Of a stretch of 64,000 nucleotides of DNA, positions 11,323 to 22,698 are shown one piece after another. The position numbers and the translations under genes are program-made. Positions within the stretch are counted from its first letter, which is position 1. The number at the start of each line of letters is the position of its first letter. Source of the stretch: Chelonoidis abingdonii (taxonomy: Eukaryota > Chordata > Testudines > Testudinidae). The notes below the pieces were generated by a model. That model was not told where the DNA came from and did no database searches. It worked only from the letters and a program-made list of their open reading frames with translations. Location of the stretch: contig NC_133771.1 of NCBI RefSeq assembly GCF_003597395.2, positions 133,386,187 to 133,450,186 on the forward strand, in the 5' to 3' direction.

Positions 11323-11499
11323 AACGTATCTTATCAATTCTGATGTTAATGTAGTCAGTGGCTGCACTGGGAATGGTTATCAACAGGAGAGCTGCACTAA
11401 TAAGTGATTTTTTGATTCACCAGACAACTGAAAAGTCAGGGGAAATATTTGGCTTGGTTGCAAAAGCGTTCAGAATTTGTTAGAATTGTCACCATTTCA

Positions 11500-11660
11500 G
11501 GCCAGCAAGCGGTCTTTCTGTAGCCCCTCCTTATAACTTTTAGGCCAATTAGGACAATTGCTTGGGATGTGGGACATCCACTTTTGAATCCCCACTCCGG
11601 CACACATTGCACTCAGGCCTCCCCCGACCCGGTTAAATGCGCTAGCCACCAGGCTATAAG
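11500..11660 (-). repeat. tRNA-like SINE relic, minus strand
   Basis: On the minus strand 'tatagcctggtggctagcgcatttaaccgggtcggggg' resembles a pol III A box (gtggctagcgca) at a SINE head. The partner at 11715-11775 has the same head in the plus direction, so the two form an inverted pair. Family not identified. Confidence 0.35.
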
Positions 11661-11714
11661 GTATTCCAGGGTTCCATTTTATATACATACTTAAATGCTT
11701 TTTGGCTCAAAGAG

Positions 11715-11790
11715 CAAGCGAGAATGACTATAGCCTGGTGATTAAGACATTCCTCTGGGAGATAGAAGAGGGATATGAACCAACATTTCC
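11715..11790 (+). repeat. tRNA-like SINE relic, plus strand
   Basis: 'gactatagcctggtgattaagacattcctctgggag' then 'gggatatgaacc' fits the A-box then B-box-like layout of a tRNA-derived SINE. It shares the 'atagcctggtg' head with the minus-strand copy at 11500-11660. Confidence 0.38.
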
Positions 11791-13320
11791 TGAATTAGAC
11801 AGAAGAAAGACTATGAAGAAATAATATGCTATTTATCATGGCTGAACTTTACTAGAGTGCAAAGGGGCCTGAACACATCATATGCATTACTTAAGACCCC
11901 TTTCAAGCTCTATTTCCAAAGCAAAAGTAGGCCTTAGTTGGTGAATAGCTTTTGTCTACAAACCGGTGAGATACATTTCTCCTGCAAGGAAATGTGTCTG
12001 AAGGGGAAGAGAAATGTACACCCAACCTAGGCATGTCTCAATGTTTTGCTTTCTAAATTAACTTTAAAAAAAGTATAAGAGAAACTTTAACAATTACATA
12101 AGCTTCAGTTATTTACTTAAGAAATCCCTCTTCAGTATCAATTTTTACATCATTATATACTGGGACATTAGAAGTAGAATTTGTCTTTTTCCTCTCTGGA
12201 ATTACTTAAATGGATTTCTAAGGTTGACATCATTTATTTGCAGTCAGCCAAAAAGGACTTGAGCACTTTGTCTCTCCATCTCTTTCTGGATAAGTTATGG
12301 TTAAAAATTTCAAAAATGGCTGGTGACTCCTTCCTGGATCCTTAAAGAGAGGGTGCTCCTGGTAGAGATCAAGCTCAACACCCAAAACTTCTAGTCATTT
12401 TTTAAACTCTTGGTATGTACCTATATCTTGTATGTATGAGGATACACATATATGTGTGTGCACGTGTGTGTGTGTGTACAGAGAGAGAGAACACATGATG
12501 GTGTAGCATAGTATAAAGGTAATCAGCTAGATTACACAGACAATCTAAAATGAGAACCAATAAGCACTTTATAATCACACCCATTGTCACAACCACTATG
12601 TCATTAAAAAAAGAAATGTTGAAGTGTGACAAAAATGTCTTTAGTACTGTTTTCCATGTCTCAACCTATAAAGCTAGGGCTCCTAGTATTAGTGCCATAG
12701 CCCTCAGTCCAAGCCCTGGAGGGAAGGGAAAAATGATAACTAAGTAACCTAGGAAATAGATCTTGGCTATGCTCCAAAAAAAAGAAATTAGTTAGAACTA
12801 TTTACATTAGTCAAAAAGTGAAATAAATGTGTTTTGTTTAATCTGAAATATAAAGCGGTGAAGGAGTCATCTACTCACATGTGGTTACCTAAAAGGAAAG
12901 GAAATGTGCTGAGGAAGTATTTTGGTATATTTTCCTCATTGCTCTAGTGGTCTAAGTATGAAGTTTTGCAGGGATGACTGGGGGTTCTTGCTGAATTTCC
13001 AGAGCTGTCAATCTATGTGATAGCCGTATAGTCATAGGAAATTTGTGAGCCATGAAATGATTCTGCTCAGATTGTGGTGATGGCTTGGTATTGCTTTAAG
13101 GCAGAATGCTGAGCAAAGTGCATTGAGGCATGTTAGTGATTATGCCATTCACGCAAGTTCACCACAGCTGGTTAAAAAAAGGGAAGAGGTTTTGAAAAGG
13201 AGGAAACTTTCCCCTTAGAGCACTGGAGGAAACCATGGTACCAATGAAGGCTGGCAAAGTCATTTGGAAAAGAGAGAGAATCTGAAACCTTCATTTATTC
13301 TCCAGATTGTATCCAGGTGT
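11791..13320. other. No gene recognised; short microsatellite inside
   Basis: Stop-rich sequence apart from the TG/AG microsatellite at 12452-12491. No domain, repeat or splice pair stands out. Confidence 0.45.
12452..12491. repeat. (TG)n-(AG)n microsatellite
   Basis: TGTGTGTGCACGTGTGTGTG continues into TACAGAGAGAGAGA. A compound dinucleotide repeat. Confidence 0.85.
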
Positions 13321-15635
13321 GCAATTCCATGCTGTGCTTTAAGAGGTGCAGCACAAAACCTCACAGCAGTTGGGAGTGGGGGCTAAGGTGACATCCAATT
13401 GTGGGCTACTTTAGGACCTTAAGCTTAACTTAAACAGCCCTGGGGGCCTAAATTACAAAAGCCTCCCAGGGCTACCCTAAGGGTTACAGTGCTGCTCAGA
13501 AGGTCTGCAGCACAGCCTGTTGCAGCCCTGTCCCTGAGATGCCTCTCCTGTCCCAACCCCTGGACCCAGCATGCCCCCAGGGTTTGCAAAAGGGTCCTGA
13601 GAAGGAAGCCTTACAGCTGTCTTCTGCAGTGCCTTTGATATGCAAAACCTTCCATAGCTGGAACTGTAGCTTTTAGGCCTCTTTTCCGTCACATAAAGGG
13701 GATGGTGTTGCAGTGGGAACCTCATCTTCAAACTTTTTGCAAGTAGGAATCCAGCTCCCTGATTCCCTCCTCTTCCTACGGTTTCTTTATTTTTGTGTAA
13801 TTCTCTCATTGCCCCCTCATTTCTATCAACACTTTTCAGACTTGCAACTTTCTAATAGGTTCTTTCCCACACAACTCTCCAGTAAACCCAGATTTCAATC
13901 CACCTGCAATTCTTTCACCTCCTCCTCCCCTCACAGAGCAAACTACTCAGTGTTGCAAGTTTTCTTGAAGAACAAATTTGTAGTTATATATATTAAAAAA
14001 AAAAAAACATGCACAAAATGTTTTGATTGATGAAATGAAAAACAGGGACATTTCAGCTGTTGTGAAAATGTTCTAGGATCACCAAGGCATCATATGAAAA
14101 ACCAGAAAATATGGCCCATTTAAGGCTGCCTCGCATTCAAAATGATTTGTATAGAAGTTCTCTCCCATTTATATGAGTTAATGTGCAACAGGAGCGCCCA
14201 CCTGGAGCACAAAAAAGATTAACTTTTTTCTATCTGAGGATCTCAAGGTGATGTCCTTATCGGGTTCCATTTGGGTTGCTTTTATAATAGAAGTTCAGGC
14301 TATATTATATATAATCCTTCCACTGTGATTATAATGGCTTCTTGGAGAAGACTTGATCTCAAATGGAAATCTAGAAGATATTTTCATTATAGTAGAATCA
14401 CAGACATTAGAAATGGAAATAAACAGCATAGATCATCCTACACACCTACCCATGAAGCATGTAGCATATTTTCTGACCATTTGTCCTTTCTCATTTCTGA
14501 ACCCTCCGGCAGTTCAAGCCCTTGGGTTTCCACTATTTCCCTTGATACCTTACCCCATAAACTACTAGCTCTCCTGCTTAGGAAGGTTCCCCCATCCCAA
14601 TATATAGTCCAAGCTATCTACAGATCATTGATGCAGACTTTATGAGCCCTTTAGAAGCTGTAATCAATCAAACAGTGCTTATTTAGAAAAAGTAGTCAGT
14701 GCACAGAAGTGCATGAAGGTGCTAGTTTTGGTACACCTAATTTCTTAATCAACCTTTGCAAAAAAAAAAAAAACAAACAAAAAAAACAACTCTTCAACAA
14801 CAAGGAATTCATTTTTTTCAAAACACCACTCAAAACATTTTTCTATTTCAAGTGATTTTGCTCCTCTTAATTTTGCTTTGCCACAGACACTTTGTAGCAG
14901 AGGAACAAAGGTTGTTAAATATTTAATTATTGGGAAGGCACAAATGACCGATGGATTCAATAGGACCAGCCAAACTGCATTATTTCACCACACTGGGGCT
15001 GAGTAAGATTGACATTTGGCCTTCATTCAATGTTTTTCATCATTCCACCAGAAATAAACACAGTGGGGCCTATTTGCAATATATTTATGCATTAGTAACT
15101 TACATTACTTCTGGAAACTGTGAAATTTATGCCAGCTGGTTTTAAAAGAGAGTACAGTTTGCCTTCCCCCCCCCCGCCCCGCACTATTCCCACAACCCAG
15201 AATCAATATGTACACAATTTTCCTCCTCCTCACTCCACATGTTATTCCATGGAGCATAGTCCAAGAAATAAATGGACATTCCCCCCCTCCCCCATACAAC
15301 CCATCACCATAATGAGATTTTCTGTCTCATCTGTACAAATAAGAAATGGGCCTAGTAGCAAAATTCAGATGTGAATCTAAACATGATCCAAACAAAATGT
15401 GTTAAAATGTAGCATTTTGGTTCAGTCCAAGATAGAGACAGGGCCCTGCCTCAGCATTTGGATCTGATTCAGATCCAAATTTTCACAGAGTATGGAGGTA
15501 CTGAGACCTAGACTTTTGGTTTCAAACTATCTCTAGTACAAATATAGCAGAAATGTTTTAATGATGTGTTTGCTTGGCCCTAGTTTTTAGAGGGCTAGTA
15601 TTTCTGATTGTGATCTTTGGTAGACTGAAAATTAT
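13321..15635. other. No gene recognised; homopolymer runs and possible old CR1
   Basis: A minus-strand open stretch of 110 codons (13477-13809) lacks any recognisable domain. The stretch 14390-14600 ('agaatcacagacattagaaatgg', later 'tgcttaggaaggttcc') weakly resembles a very old minus-strand CR1 3' region. Poly-A/AC (14760-14788) and a C10 run (15167-15176) are present. Confidence 0.4.
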
Positions 15636-15636
15636 T

Positions 15637-15950
15637 AAGGCTAGGTCTACAGTGAGGTTTTTTTCTTCAAGTTTCCTGCCACTGGACTATCACCAGTGCA
15701 GCTCTGCCAATGAAAGCACAAGTAGGAACAGTGGTGTATACAAGGAAACAGTGGTCACTGACACTCTTTCCACTACATCATCTAGACTTATTCTAAGCAG
15801 GATTAGAGCAGACAACATGGTGGTAAAAGTACCCATGCCTTGTTTACACTAGTGTTCCCATGATTGCTATCATTGGTGAAGATGTGCCACTGATGGAGCA
15901 ACAGGGGCAATTTTTAGGGGGAAAAAATCCCTCACTGTGTAGAGTACAGT
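15637..15950. mobile_element. Diverged TIR DNA transposon (turtle 'ggctaggtctaca' type)
   Basis: Starts AAGGCTAGGTCTACAGTGAGG and ends near CCCTCACTGTGTAGAG, so the outer 15 or so bases are imperfect inverted repeats. The interior contains 'gtttacactagtg' and 'gatgtgccactgatgg', words typical of such elements. No transposase. Borders and superfamily uncertain. Confidence 0.4.
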
Positions 15951-16224
15951 TTACATGAAACAGGTTTTGAGAACAATTTGTATTGTAATGAATAGTGTAT
16001 AGGAAACCATTTTTAAAAGTGGCTAAGCTCTCTCACACTCCTGCTTCTTCTTTGCAGAGCAATAGTGCAGAAAACCCCATTAGAGACATTACAAATTTAA
16101 GCTGAGAATTTTTCGTAGCATGGTTTAAATGTGGTAGTACAGACAAGGTCTGATTCTTCGTTGAAAAGAACCCTTCTTTGAAAAGGCAGACATGAAAAAC
16201 CTGAGGACTTTTACTGTGAAGGTT

Positions 16225-16960
16225 ATACTCATGTTTTTACTTTATTCATTTCCTGAAAGCTGAAAGGGGTCTACTGTATCCCACACACCTGCTAGTCCCG
16301 GATGAGACGTATGCCTATCTATGCCTGTTCTGGCATAACGAAGTAATTTCCATAACTGATCCATTTATTTACTACTCCCAACCAGCATCCTATCTATGCA
16401 TATTGTTATTGGAGCTCCTCTGTCAAAAATTTACGAATATTATGTGTTCTGCTTGTCTAAATATTGAGCTATTCACTGTATGAGTATAAGGAGTTAATTC
16501 AAGAAGGTTCTGACTGCACCTACTTGCAGAAAAGAAGACAGAGGCTCGATAACACCTGATCCACAAATACCTGAATCAAGGCAGAACAAGCAGCTTCAAA
16601 GGCTATTTTTGACTCCGATGTAGCACCCAAACTAGCTTAACAAGGCTAAAGAAACAGAGGAGGGAACAAAGGACTTTGGCTGGTTTTAAAAGGGGGAGAC
16701 ATTCCTGAAGAAGGAGACAGGGGTCGGAGGTAAACTGAACATAGACACCCTTAACTCCAGGAGTCTATGGTAAGCTAGAGCTACCTAGGCATATAGGTAA
16801 GAAAGATATTTGTGTATTGGCCTTTTGTGTTTAAAAAAGTATCTCCTATACTTTGCCATATCCTTACTGTTAAGATTAAACTTTTTTTTTTTTAAATGAA
16901 AGTGGCTGGTTACTGTATTAGCCACTGGTCACAGCCACTGCCTCTGGTTATGACAACATG
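16225..16960. other. Unclassified, possibly LTR-derived
   Basis: The segment around 16670-16890 (splice-like 'tataggtaagaaag', T-rich block, 'gattaaac') vaguely resembles a turtle LTR region I have seen, but no TG...CA ends or duplication are visible. No frame is open. Confidence 0.2.
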
Positions 16961-16969
16961 TCACTAGAG

Positions 16970-18080
16970 TTCTTGAAGCAACTCAGGACTCGTGCTCACC
17001 AGTGTCTGGCGCAGTTTTTAATGTGAGAGGTCAACGAAGAGTGACTTCCAAAGACATGGTGAACATAAAAAAAGTCATTGCTCTCCTGAAACCAGGGAAA
17101 GACCTACATAATGTTGCAAACTATCAACTAATATCTCTGTTCAATGTGCCATTTAAGGTGCTGGAGTGTCTCATTCTTCAGTGCATCTCCCCAGGAATGG
17201 AGTCAATACTCTGTATCCAGCAAGCAGGCTTTCAAAGAAGTTGGAACACCAGTGATTAAGTGCTAGTTTTCACAACATCAGTCAAAAATAGTTTTCAGAA
17301 AAAACTGAAGACAGGAGCAGTATTTCTGGGTCTGACAGCAGCATATGACATGGTCTAGCACACAGAGCTCTTAGTCAAATTGTCAAAAGAAGCCCCATCA
17401 CAGGCAGTCAGTGTTGCTCACCTCCTCCTCCACAGAAGATGTTTCTGAATACACATGGGAGACAGAGTTAGTGCATGGAGAAGACAAACCAATGGTCTAC
17501 CCCAAAGCTCTGTGCTGGCACCAGTGCTTTTCAACCTGTACACAGATGGCCTTCTGCACACCCAGTCCTTCAAGTTCACATGGATAGATGACATTTGTTT
17601 AGGCATCCAAGCATAGTCATTCGCAGAACTTGAAAATACACTAAATGTCATCTTGATTAAGATGGCTGAATACTGTAGGCAGTGGCATTTACAACCAAGT
17701 GTGACCAAGACAGTTTCGAGTGTGTTCCATCTTTACCACAGTAAAGCAGACTCAGAACTGAATATCTTTCTCGGTGGACATAGATTGAGTGGGATTCACG
17801 TTTCAGGCAATCTCAGAATAACTCTAGATAGATATCTCACATACTTTAACCACCGGAGGAAAACTGCAGCTAAGGGGAGGACATGTAACAACCTTCTAAG
17901 CAAATTGGCCAGCATTTTATGGGGAGCAAACAGTCAAACTCTCCATTATCCAGTTAAGATCTCTGTTACTCTGCAGCAGAATACTGTGATCCAGTCTGGC
18001 TTCATTTGTCTCATGTTAGGGTGAATGACACTAAATTCAACCTTATGCACTGTAACTGGGATGATTCGATGCACACCAGT
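16970..18080 (+). mobile_element. LINE reverse transcriptase, decayed, interrupted at 18084
   Basis: Plus-strand translation gives an ordered set of reverse transcriptase motifs. These are NYQLISLFNVPFKVLE at about 17118-17165 (cf. NYRPISLL), LTAAYD (motif A) near 17333-17350, GLPQSSVLAPVLFNLY (motif B, normally QGSVL) near 17495-17540, and WIDD (motif C, normally YADD) at 17581-17592. The region 17653-18024 is open and reads like the post-catalytic part of jockey/CR1-superfamily enzymes. Stops (for example after the AYDMV motif at about 17356) and degenerate catalytic residues show it is dead. The C-terminal tail continues after the DNA transposon at 18084-18426. Clade assignment beyond jockey/CR1-like is not possible by eye. 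Confidence 0.72.
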
Positions 18081-18083
18081 ACT

Positions 18084-18426
18084 CAAGAGCGGCACTAGGG
18101 TTTCTGGCACTCTAGGCAGAATTCAGGGGGAGATATTTTGTGCGCTTCTCATGGGGTGCATGGGAGCTTCCAGTTCCACTCCCATCGCGCAGCCGAAGAA
18201 GGACCCTCCGCCAAAATGCGGCAGGCGACAGTGGCAGTTATTGAGCTGCTCAATTGCCTGCCGCTGTTTTCTGCGGCACATTGGCAGAAGGTCCTTCTTT
18301 GGCGGCACGACGGGAGCAGAACCGGAAGCTCCTTCGTGCCCCATGGGGAGCGGACAAAATGCTGCCCCCTGAATCCTGGCGCCCTAGGTGACCGCCTAGG
18401 GTCGCCTAATGGAAGCGCCGGCCCTG
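18084..18426. mobile_element. Non-autonomous hAT-type foldback transposon nested in LINE
   Basis: A 343-bp G/C-rich insertion flanked by CCAGTACT (18076-18083) and TCAGTACT (18427-18434), a 7 of 8 target duplication. The left end CAAGAGCGGCACTAGGG and the right end, complement CAGGGCCGGCGCTTCC, are imperfect inverted repeats starting with CAG-type hAT termini. The body is strongly palindromic around 'gagctgctcaattgcctgccgctg'. No transposase. It breaks the coding region of the LINE described at 16970-18080. The overlapping open frames here are by-products of G/C richness. Confidence 0.75.
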
Positions 18427-18434
18427 TCAGTACT

Positions 18435-18640
18435 GTGCTGCCCTGTGTTAAGCAACACTATTCCTCTACACATCTGTTGTGAGGAGGTTACAGCCAGAAT
18501 GGTTGAGAAGATGAGGGTAAACTTAATCCTACCAGTATACACTGACCTCTTCAACCACCCCAGTGCACGCTTGTCACTGAGTCCCCTGTTTTGGGCCCAC
18601 TGCCCTGCCCAGATTTCTCTATGATGTGGATGTGGCATGA
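18435..18640 (+). mobile_element. LINE reverse transcriptase tail, continuation after insertion
   Basis: Translations such as VVRRLQPEWL and CFGPTALPRFL fit the C-terminal tail of the same LINE that stops at 18080, where related elements carry 'AxxRR..ARxERxK' and 'RPRLKSRKSF'. Several stops. Rated lower than the upstream part because motifs are weaker. Confidence 0.4.
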
Positions 18641-19790
18641 AGAATTGTCTGCCGCTGACATCAGAACCCTGTCTCTCATAACTGACATGACCACATGTGT
18701 GAGACATACCAGGGTACAATCCAGACTAATGAGTAGCTGTGTCACCCCTGCCTTCTAGCCTGGTGTGCCTTTTACAATACTTTGCTACTGTAACCTCCAG
18801 CCTGGACTGCTCACAAACAGCCTCCAGCATGCAAGTCACTCCCAGCTATGTCTGGGTGTGTGCTGTGGTCAGCCAGCCACACCTTGGCTCTTACTAGCCT
18901 GGGTTATATTGCAGGGTGACCACAATACACACCCCATCTTAGATTTCCCCCAAAGATATATATAACCTGTACTACCCAACACTCTCTTGGACAAAACATG
19001 TTTTATAGAAAATCAGTTATTTCATTAATAGAAATAATATGCACACAACTTGTCAACCTAAGTGGAGCTTCTCCAAAAAACTTCAATTTAAACACACTGG
19101 ATTAGATAAAACAATAAAACAACTTTTTTAAGTACAAAGAGAGAGATTTTAAGTGAGTACAAGTGATGAGGCAGAATGGTCAGAAACGGTTGCAAGAATA
19201 AAAGAAAACACAACTGGTGCCTAACAAACTATATTAAATTTCAAACAAAGTTGTCTCCACATGCTTCCAGCAGTCTTACTGACCAGCCTTCTTAGGTTAG
19301 GATTCTGGGAGAAGGGGTCCAACAAACACTTCCTTTGTCACTTCAGATGCCGTGAACACAATGGGCAGCAAGAGGAGTGCCTCCTTTTTAATAGTTTCAG
19401 TCCCCTCTTGAAAAACATTTCCAGATGAGATTCAGGAGACAAAGAGTCTATGTGAAAGGTTATTCTTGGCTGTTTTTTCCACCACCTGTGAGGGTTTCCT
19501 TTGTCTCCCTTTCCTGCTTGTTGACCCTGTTTACTGCTTAAATGCAAATTAAGCAGAGCACAGATTTCTTTGTTTTAGGACAGACCTGTTTGTCAACTTC
19601 TGCTTGGGCCAGGCTGTGGTTTGGAACATGTGTTAACACCACAACACAGAGAAATCTTATAACTTCACATACAATGTTGCCACACGTATTTTGCCAGGAC
19701 AATAATGACCAGCAAATTGTATCTCATAAGATTTATTTTCTACAAAGATTATTACAATAGTATGTAGGGTGTGAATAGAGGGGTACATTG
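18641..19790. other. No gene recognised
   Basis: Pyrimidine- and purine-rich mixed sequence; scattered short frames, no recognisable repeat family or exon. Confidence 0.45.
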
Positions 19791-19794
19791 CATC

Positions 19795-20615
19795 ACAGCA
19801 TGTACCCAGTTTTGGGCATCACATTAGCTATCTTCCAGTCATCTGGTACAGAAACTGATTTAAATGATAGGATACATATCACAATTAGTAGTTTTGCAAT
19901 TTCACATTTGAATTCTGAAGGAACTCTTCGATGAATACCATCTGGCCTGGTGACTTATTACTCTTTAAATTATCAATTTGTTCCAAACCCTCCTCTAATG
20001 ACACCTCAATCTGAGACGGTTCCTCAGTTTTGTCACCTAAGAAGAATGACTCAGGTTTGGGAATCTCCCTCACATCCTCAGCTGTGACAACTGATGCAAA
20101 GAATTCATTTAGTTTCTTTGCAGTAGCCTTATCTGCCTTAAGTGCTCCTTTAGGATCATGAGCGCCCAGTGGTCCCACCAGTTTCAGTGGTCCCACAGGT
20201 TTCTGATGTACTTAAAACAATTTTTGGAATTACTTTTTGAGTCTTTGGCTAGCTGTTCTTCATACTCTTTTTTGACCCTCTTAATTATATTTTTACATTT
20301 CACTTGCCAGAGTTTGTGCTGCTTTCTATTTTCCTCACTAGGATTTAACTTCCACTTTTTAAAGGATGACTTTTTGCTTTTAACTACATCTTTTACTTTG
20401 CTGTTTAGCCACGGTGGCCCTTTTCTGGTCCTCTTACTATGTTTTTTTTAAATTTGGGGTATACATTTAAATTGAGCCTCTATTATGGTGATTTTAAAAA
20501 GTTTCCATGCAGTTTGCAGGGATTTCACTTTTGGCACTGTACCTTTTTAATCTTTGTTTAACTAAGTTCCTCATTTTTGTGTAGTTCCCCTTTCTGAAAT
20601 TAAATTATTCTACAA
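19795..20615 (-). mobile_element. CR1 LINE: endonuclease-RT linker and RT start
   Basis: On the minus strand 19885-20196 is open and reads AKKLNEFFASVVTAED, the CR1 'LNDFFASVFT' segment between endonuclease and reverse transcriptase domains. KSNKSPG follows (cf. 'NxxKSPGPD' opening the RT palm). The upstream half (20200-20615) carries broken pieces of the same linker. It lacks the rest of the RT and a 3' tail, so it is an internal fragment. Confidence 0.8.
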
Positions 20616-21742
20616 ACATTTACAGAGATGCTTAAATTTGAAGCCAGTGGGACTCCTCAGATGCTTAAAGTTCATATGCATGCATGCAAGCGTCTGCAAG
20701 TTCATAGCCTGAGTCAGTCATGTATTAGTGCAATGTTCTTTGATTTGGGTTTCCAGCACTGCTGAGAAATGTTTAAAATCAGCTTCCATTGATCTTATTA
20801 AAAAGGCCAACCAGGGAAACGTGTTATTATCAAAACAGTTCTTTCCCTTCGAAAAAATATGCATTTTTGGTCGCAAACTATTTGATGGCGTATTCCCCTT
20901 TCATCACTAAAATAGTGAAGTAATAAATAAGAACAGCTGATACTACGTACTGAATTTAGTTGCATAAACACTTTAAGGAGTTGCCACTAAGCCTCAGAGT
21001 TTATAACTAGGAAATAAATAAAAAATAAAAAGCAATAAACACAGGATGGTCTCGAAACACTAATTTATTACAGCAAATAAAAGCTGTAGAAACTAGGGCT
21101 GTTAATATTTTAGGATGCTTCAGAACCTAAGTGTGTCTCACAAATATAGGAAGGGTATGATAATCAAGGTGCTCCATGTAAAAAGTGAGTAGTGAGATGT
21201 CATGGTAAGGCTCATCTTTGCATGCCATGTTTTACATAAGCAATGATATTAGACAGCAAAACTTCTTGCAGAATATACTTCATGTGCATCAAGGCTTTGT
21301 TCCCACAGCTTCATAAATTCTTATCTCTACAGATTTATGATGTGTTCCAACTTGTGCTTCTTGCCCCATCTCAGGCAGTGCTGCCTTTTTTTTTTAAGAA
21401 TGCCACCATTCCAATCCCATGCTCGCTTACTCTCTCTCACACACACACAGCAATGTTGGGAATAGCAAAGGTTAAGAGGTGTGCAGCTAATGTAGAACAG
21501 CTGAGCGGGACACTATGGAAACTGAATGCAGGATGAAACAATATATTCGCAAGATATTAACAAAAAAGAATTGACTAGTTTGTTTGTTGTCCCTGCTTGT
21601 TCTTTTCTCGACACCTGACATGGTTTGAAAAGTTCAATTAATGACAAAATGCTAACTTTATTTAAAAAAACAAACAAACGAAAGAAGTGCTATTTACACA
21701 TTGCATCGTCACCTTTTATTTAAGCAGGACTGTTCTTCACAC
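20616..21742. other. No gene recognised; microsatellite
   Basis: A/T-rich sequence. A CT/AC microsatellite occurs at 21430-21451. 'actagggctgttaat' at 21093 resembles the start of a hAT end but no partner end is visible. Confidence 0.4.
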
Positions 21743-22698
21743 TGTGACAGATTCAGACCAGAAGGTTAAGGTGGCAGGTATTTCAGCCTTAGAATGAGCA
21801 GGTCCCTGTTCCCTGGATAGCCAAACAAAGGCTACTCCAGGCCAATCAAGACACCTGATGCCACTTAACCAGTTAAGGGCATTAGGCTAATGCTGGCACC
21901 TGACCCCAATTAACTGGCAAAGGGTCAGCTAAGGCTGTTAGGCTAATGAAGACAGCTGGAACCAGTCAAGGTCTCACTCATACTACTTAAAAGCTCTCCT
22001 TTCCAGTTCGGGGGTGCGGGGGGGGAGGAGCGGTAGGTGAAAGGAGCTGGAGGTAAGGGTGAAGCTAGGAAAAGGGACCATGGGGGAAGTGGCCCAGGGA
22101 ATCAAAGAAGCTGCAGTGGGGTAGGGAAATCCACCAACAGCTGCTACCATTACGGTCCCTGGGCTGGAACCTGGAGTAGAAGGTGGGCCTCTCCCGCTCC
22201 CCATGCTCTACAGAGATCCCCTTGAGTGGGGAAGCAGGCCTTGGACCAGTCAGGAGGCTGAACTGTGCCTACTGAGCTCTATGGAGTGAGAGAGACTGTG
22301 GGAGTAATCAGGGCTGGCTCCAGGCACCAGCTTATCAAGCAGGTGCTTGGGGCGGCAACTCAGGAGTGGGGCGGCACTTTCAGGGATTCGGCAGCAAATT
22401 GGCAGAGGGTCCCTCACTCCCACTCTGACCAAAGGACATCACGCTGAATTGCTGCAGACTGCGATCGTGGCTTTTTTTTTTTGGCTGCTTGAGATGGCAA
22501 AACCCCTGGAGCCGGCCCTGGGGGTATTTCCCTTCCCAACCCCCAAACTGGCCTGTGATGAAAGTAACTCAATAGGCTGTGACTCTTGCCACTACACTGT
22601 GAAAGGAAGGTCACATTGGGGCCTTAGTGGGTTTCTGAGGCCACTGAGTCTGCTTGGAAGTATGGGACCTACCAATACAGGCTCGTAACTTTGTCACA
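21743..22698 (+). mobile_element. LTR-like element (solo), interrupted by hAT-type insertion
   Basis: The outer ends are TGTGACA (21743) and TGTCACA (22698), a perfect 7-bp inverted repeat in the TG...CA layout of LTRs. The interior matches my memory of a turtle LTR: a run of 'caattaactgg...' blocks, then 'tacttaaaagctctcc' as a possible TATA region near 21983, then purine-rich sequence. Five-base flanks CACAC and AACAT agree at only three positions, so the duplication is weak. No retroviral genes are present, which fits a solo LTR left by recombination. A hAT-type element sits at 22309-22520. An alternative is a DNA transposon with TGTGACA ends. Confidence 0.55.
22309..22520. mobile_element. 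Non-autonomous hAT-type transposon nested in LTR-like element
   Basis: Left end CAGGGCTGGCTCCAGGC and right end (complement) CAGGGCCGGCTCCAGGG agree at 15 of 17 positions. Flanking octamers GGAGTAAT (22301-22308) and GGGGTATT (22521-22528) agree at 6 of 8. Same family look as the elements at 28330 and 60607 ('aagcaggtgcttggggcggca'). No transposase. Confidence 0.75.

Noticed and set aside
16670..16900. Another LTR-like stretch
   Set aside because: Only vague similarity; no ends.
21091..21120. 'aactagggctgttaat' as left end of a hAT element
   Set aside because: No matching right end or duplication found.
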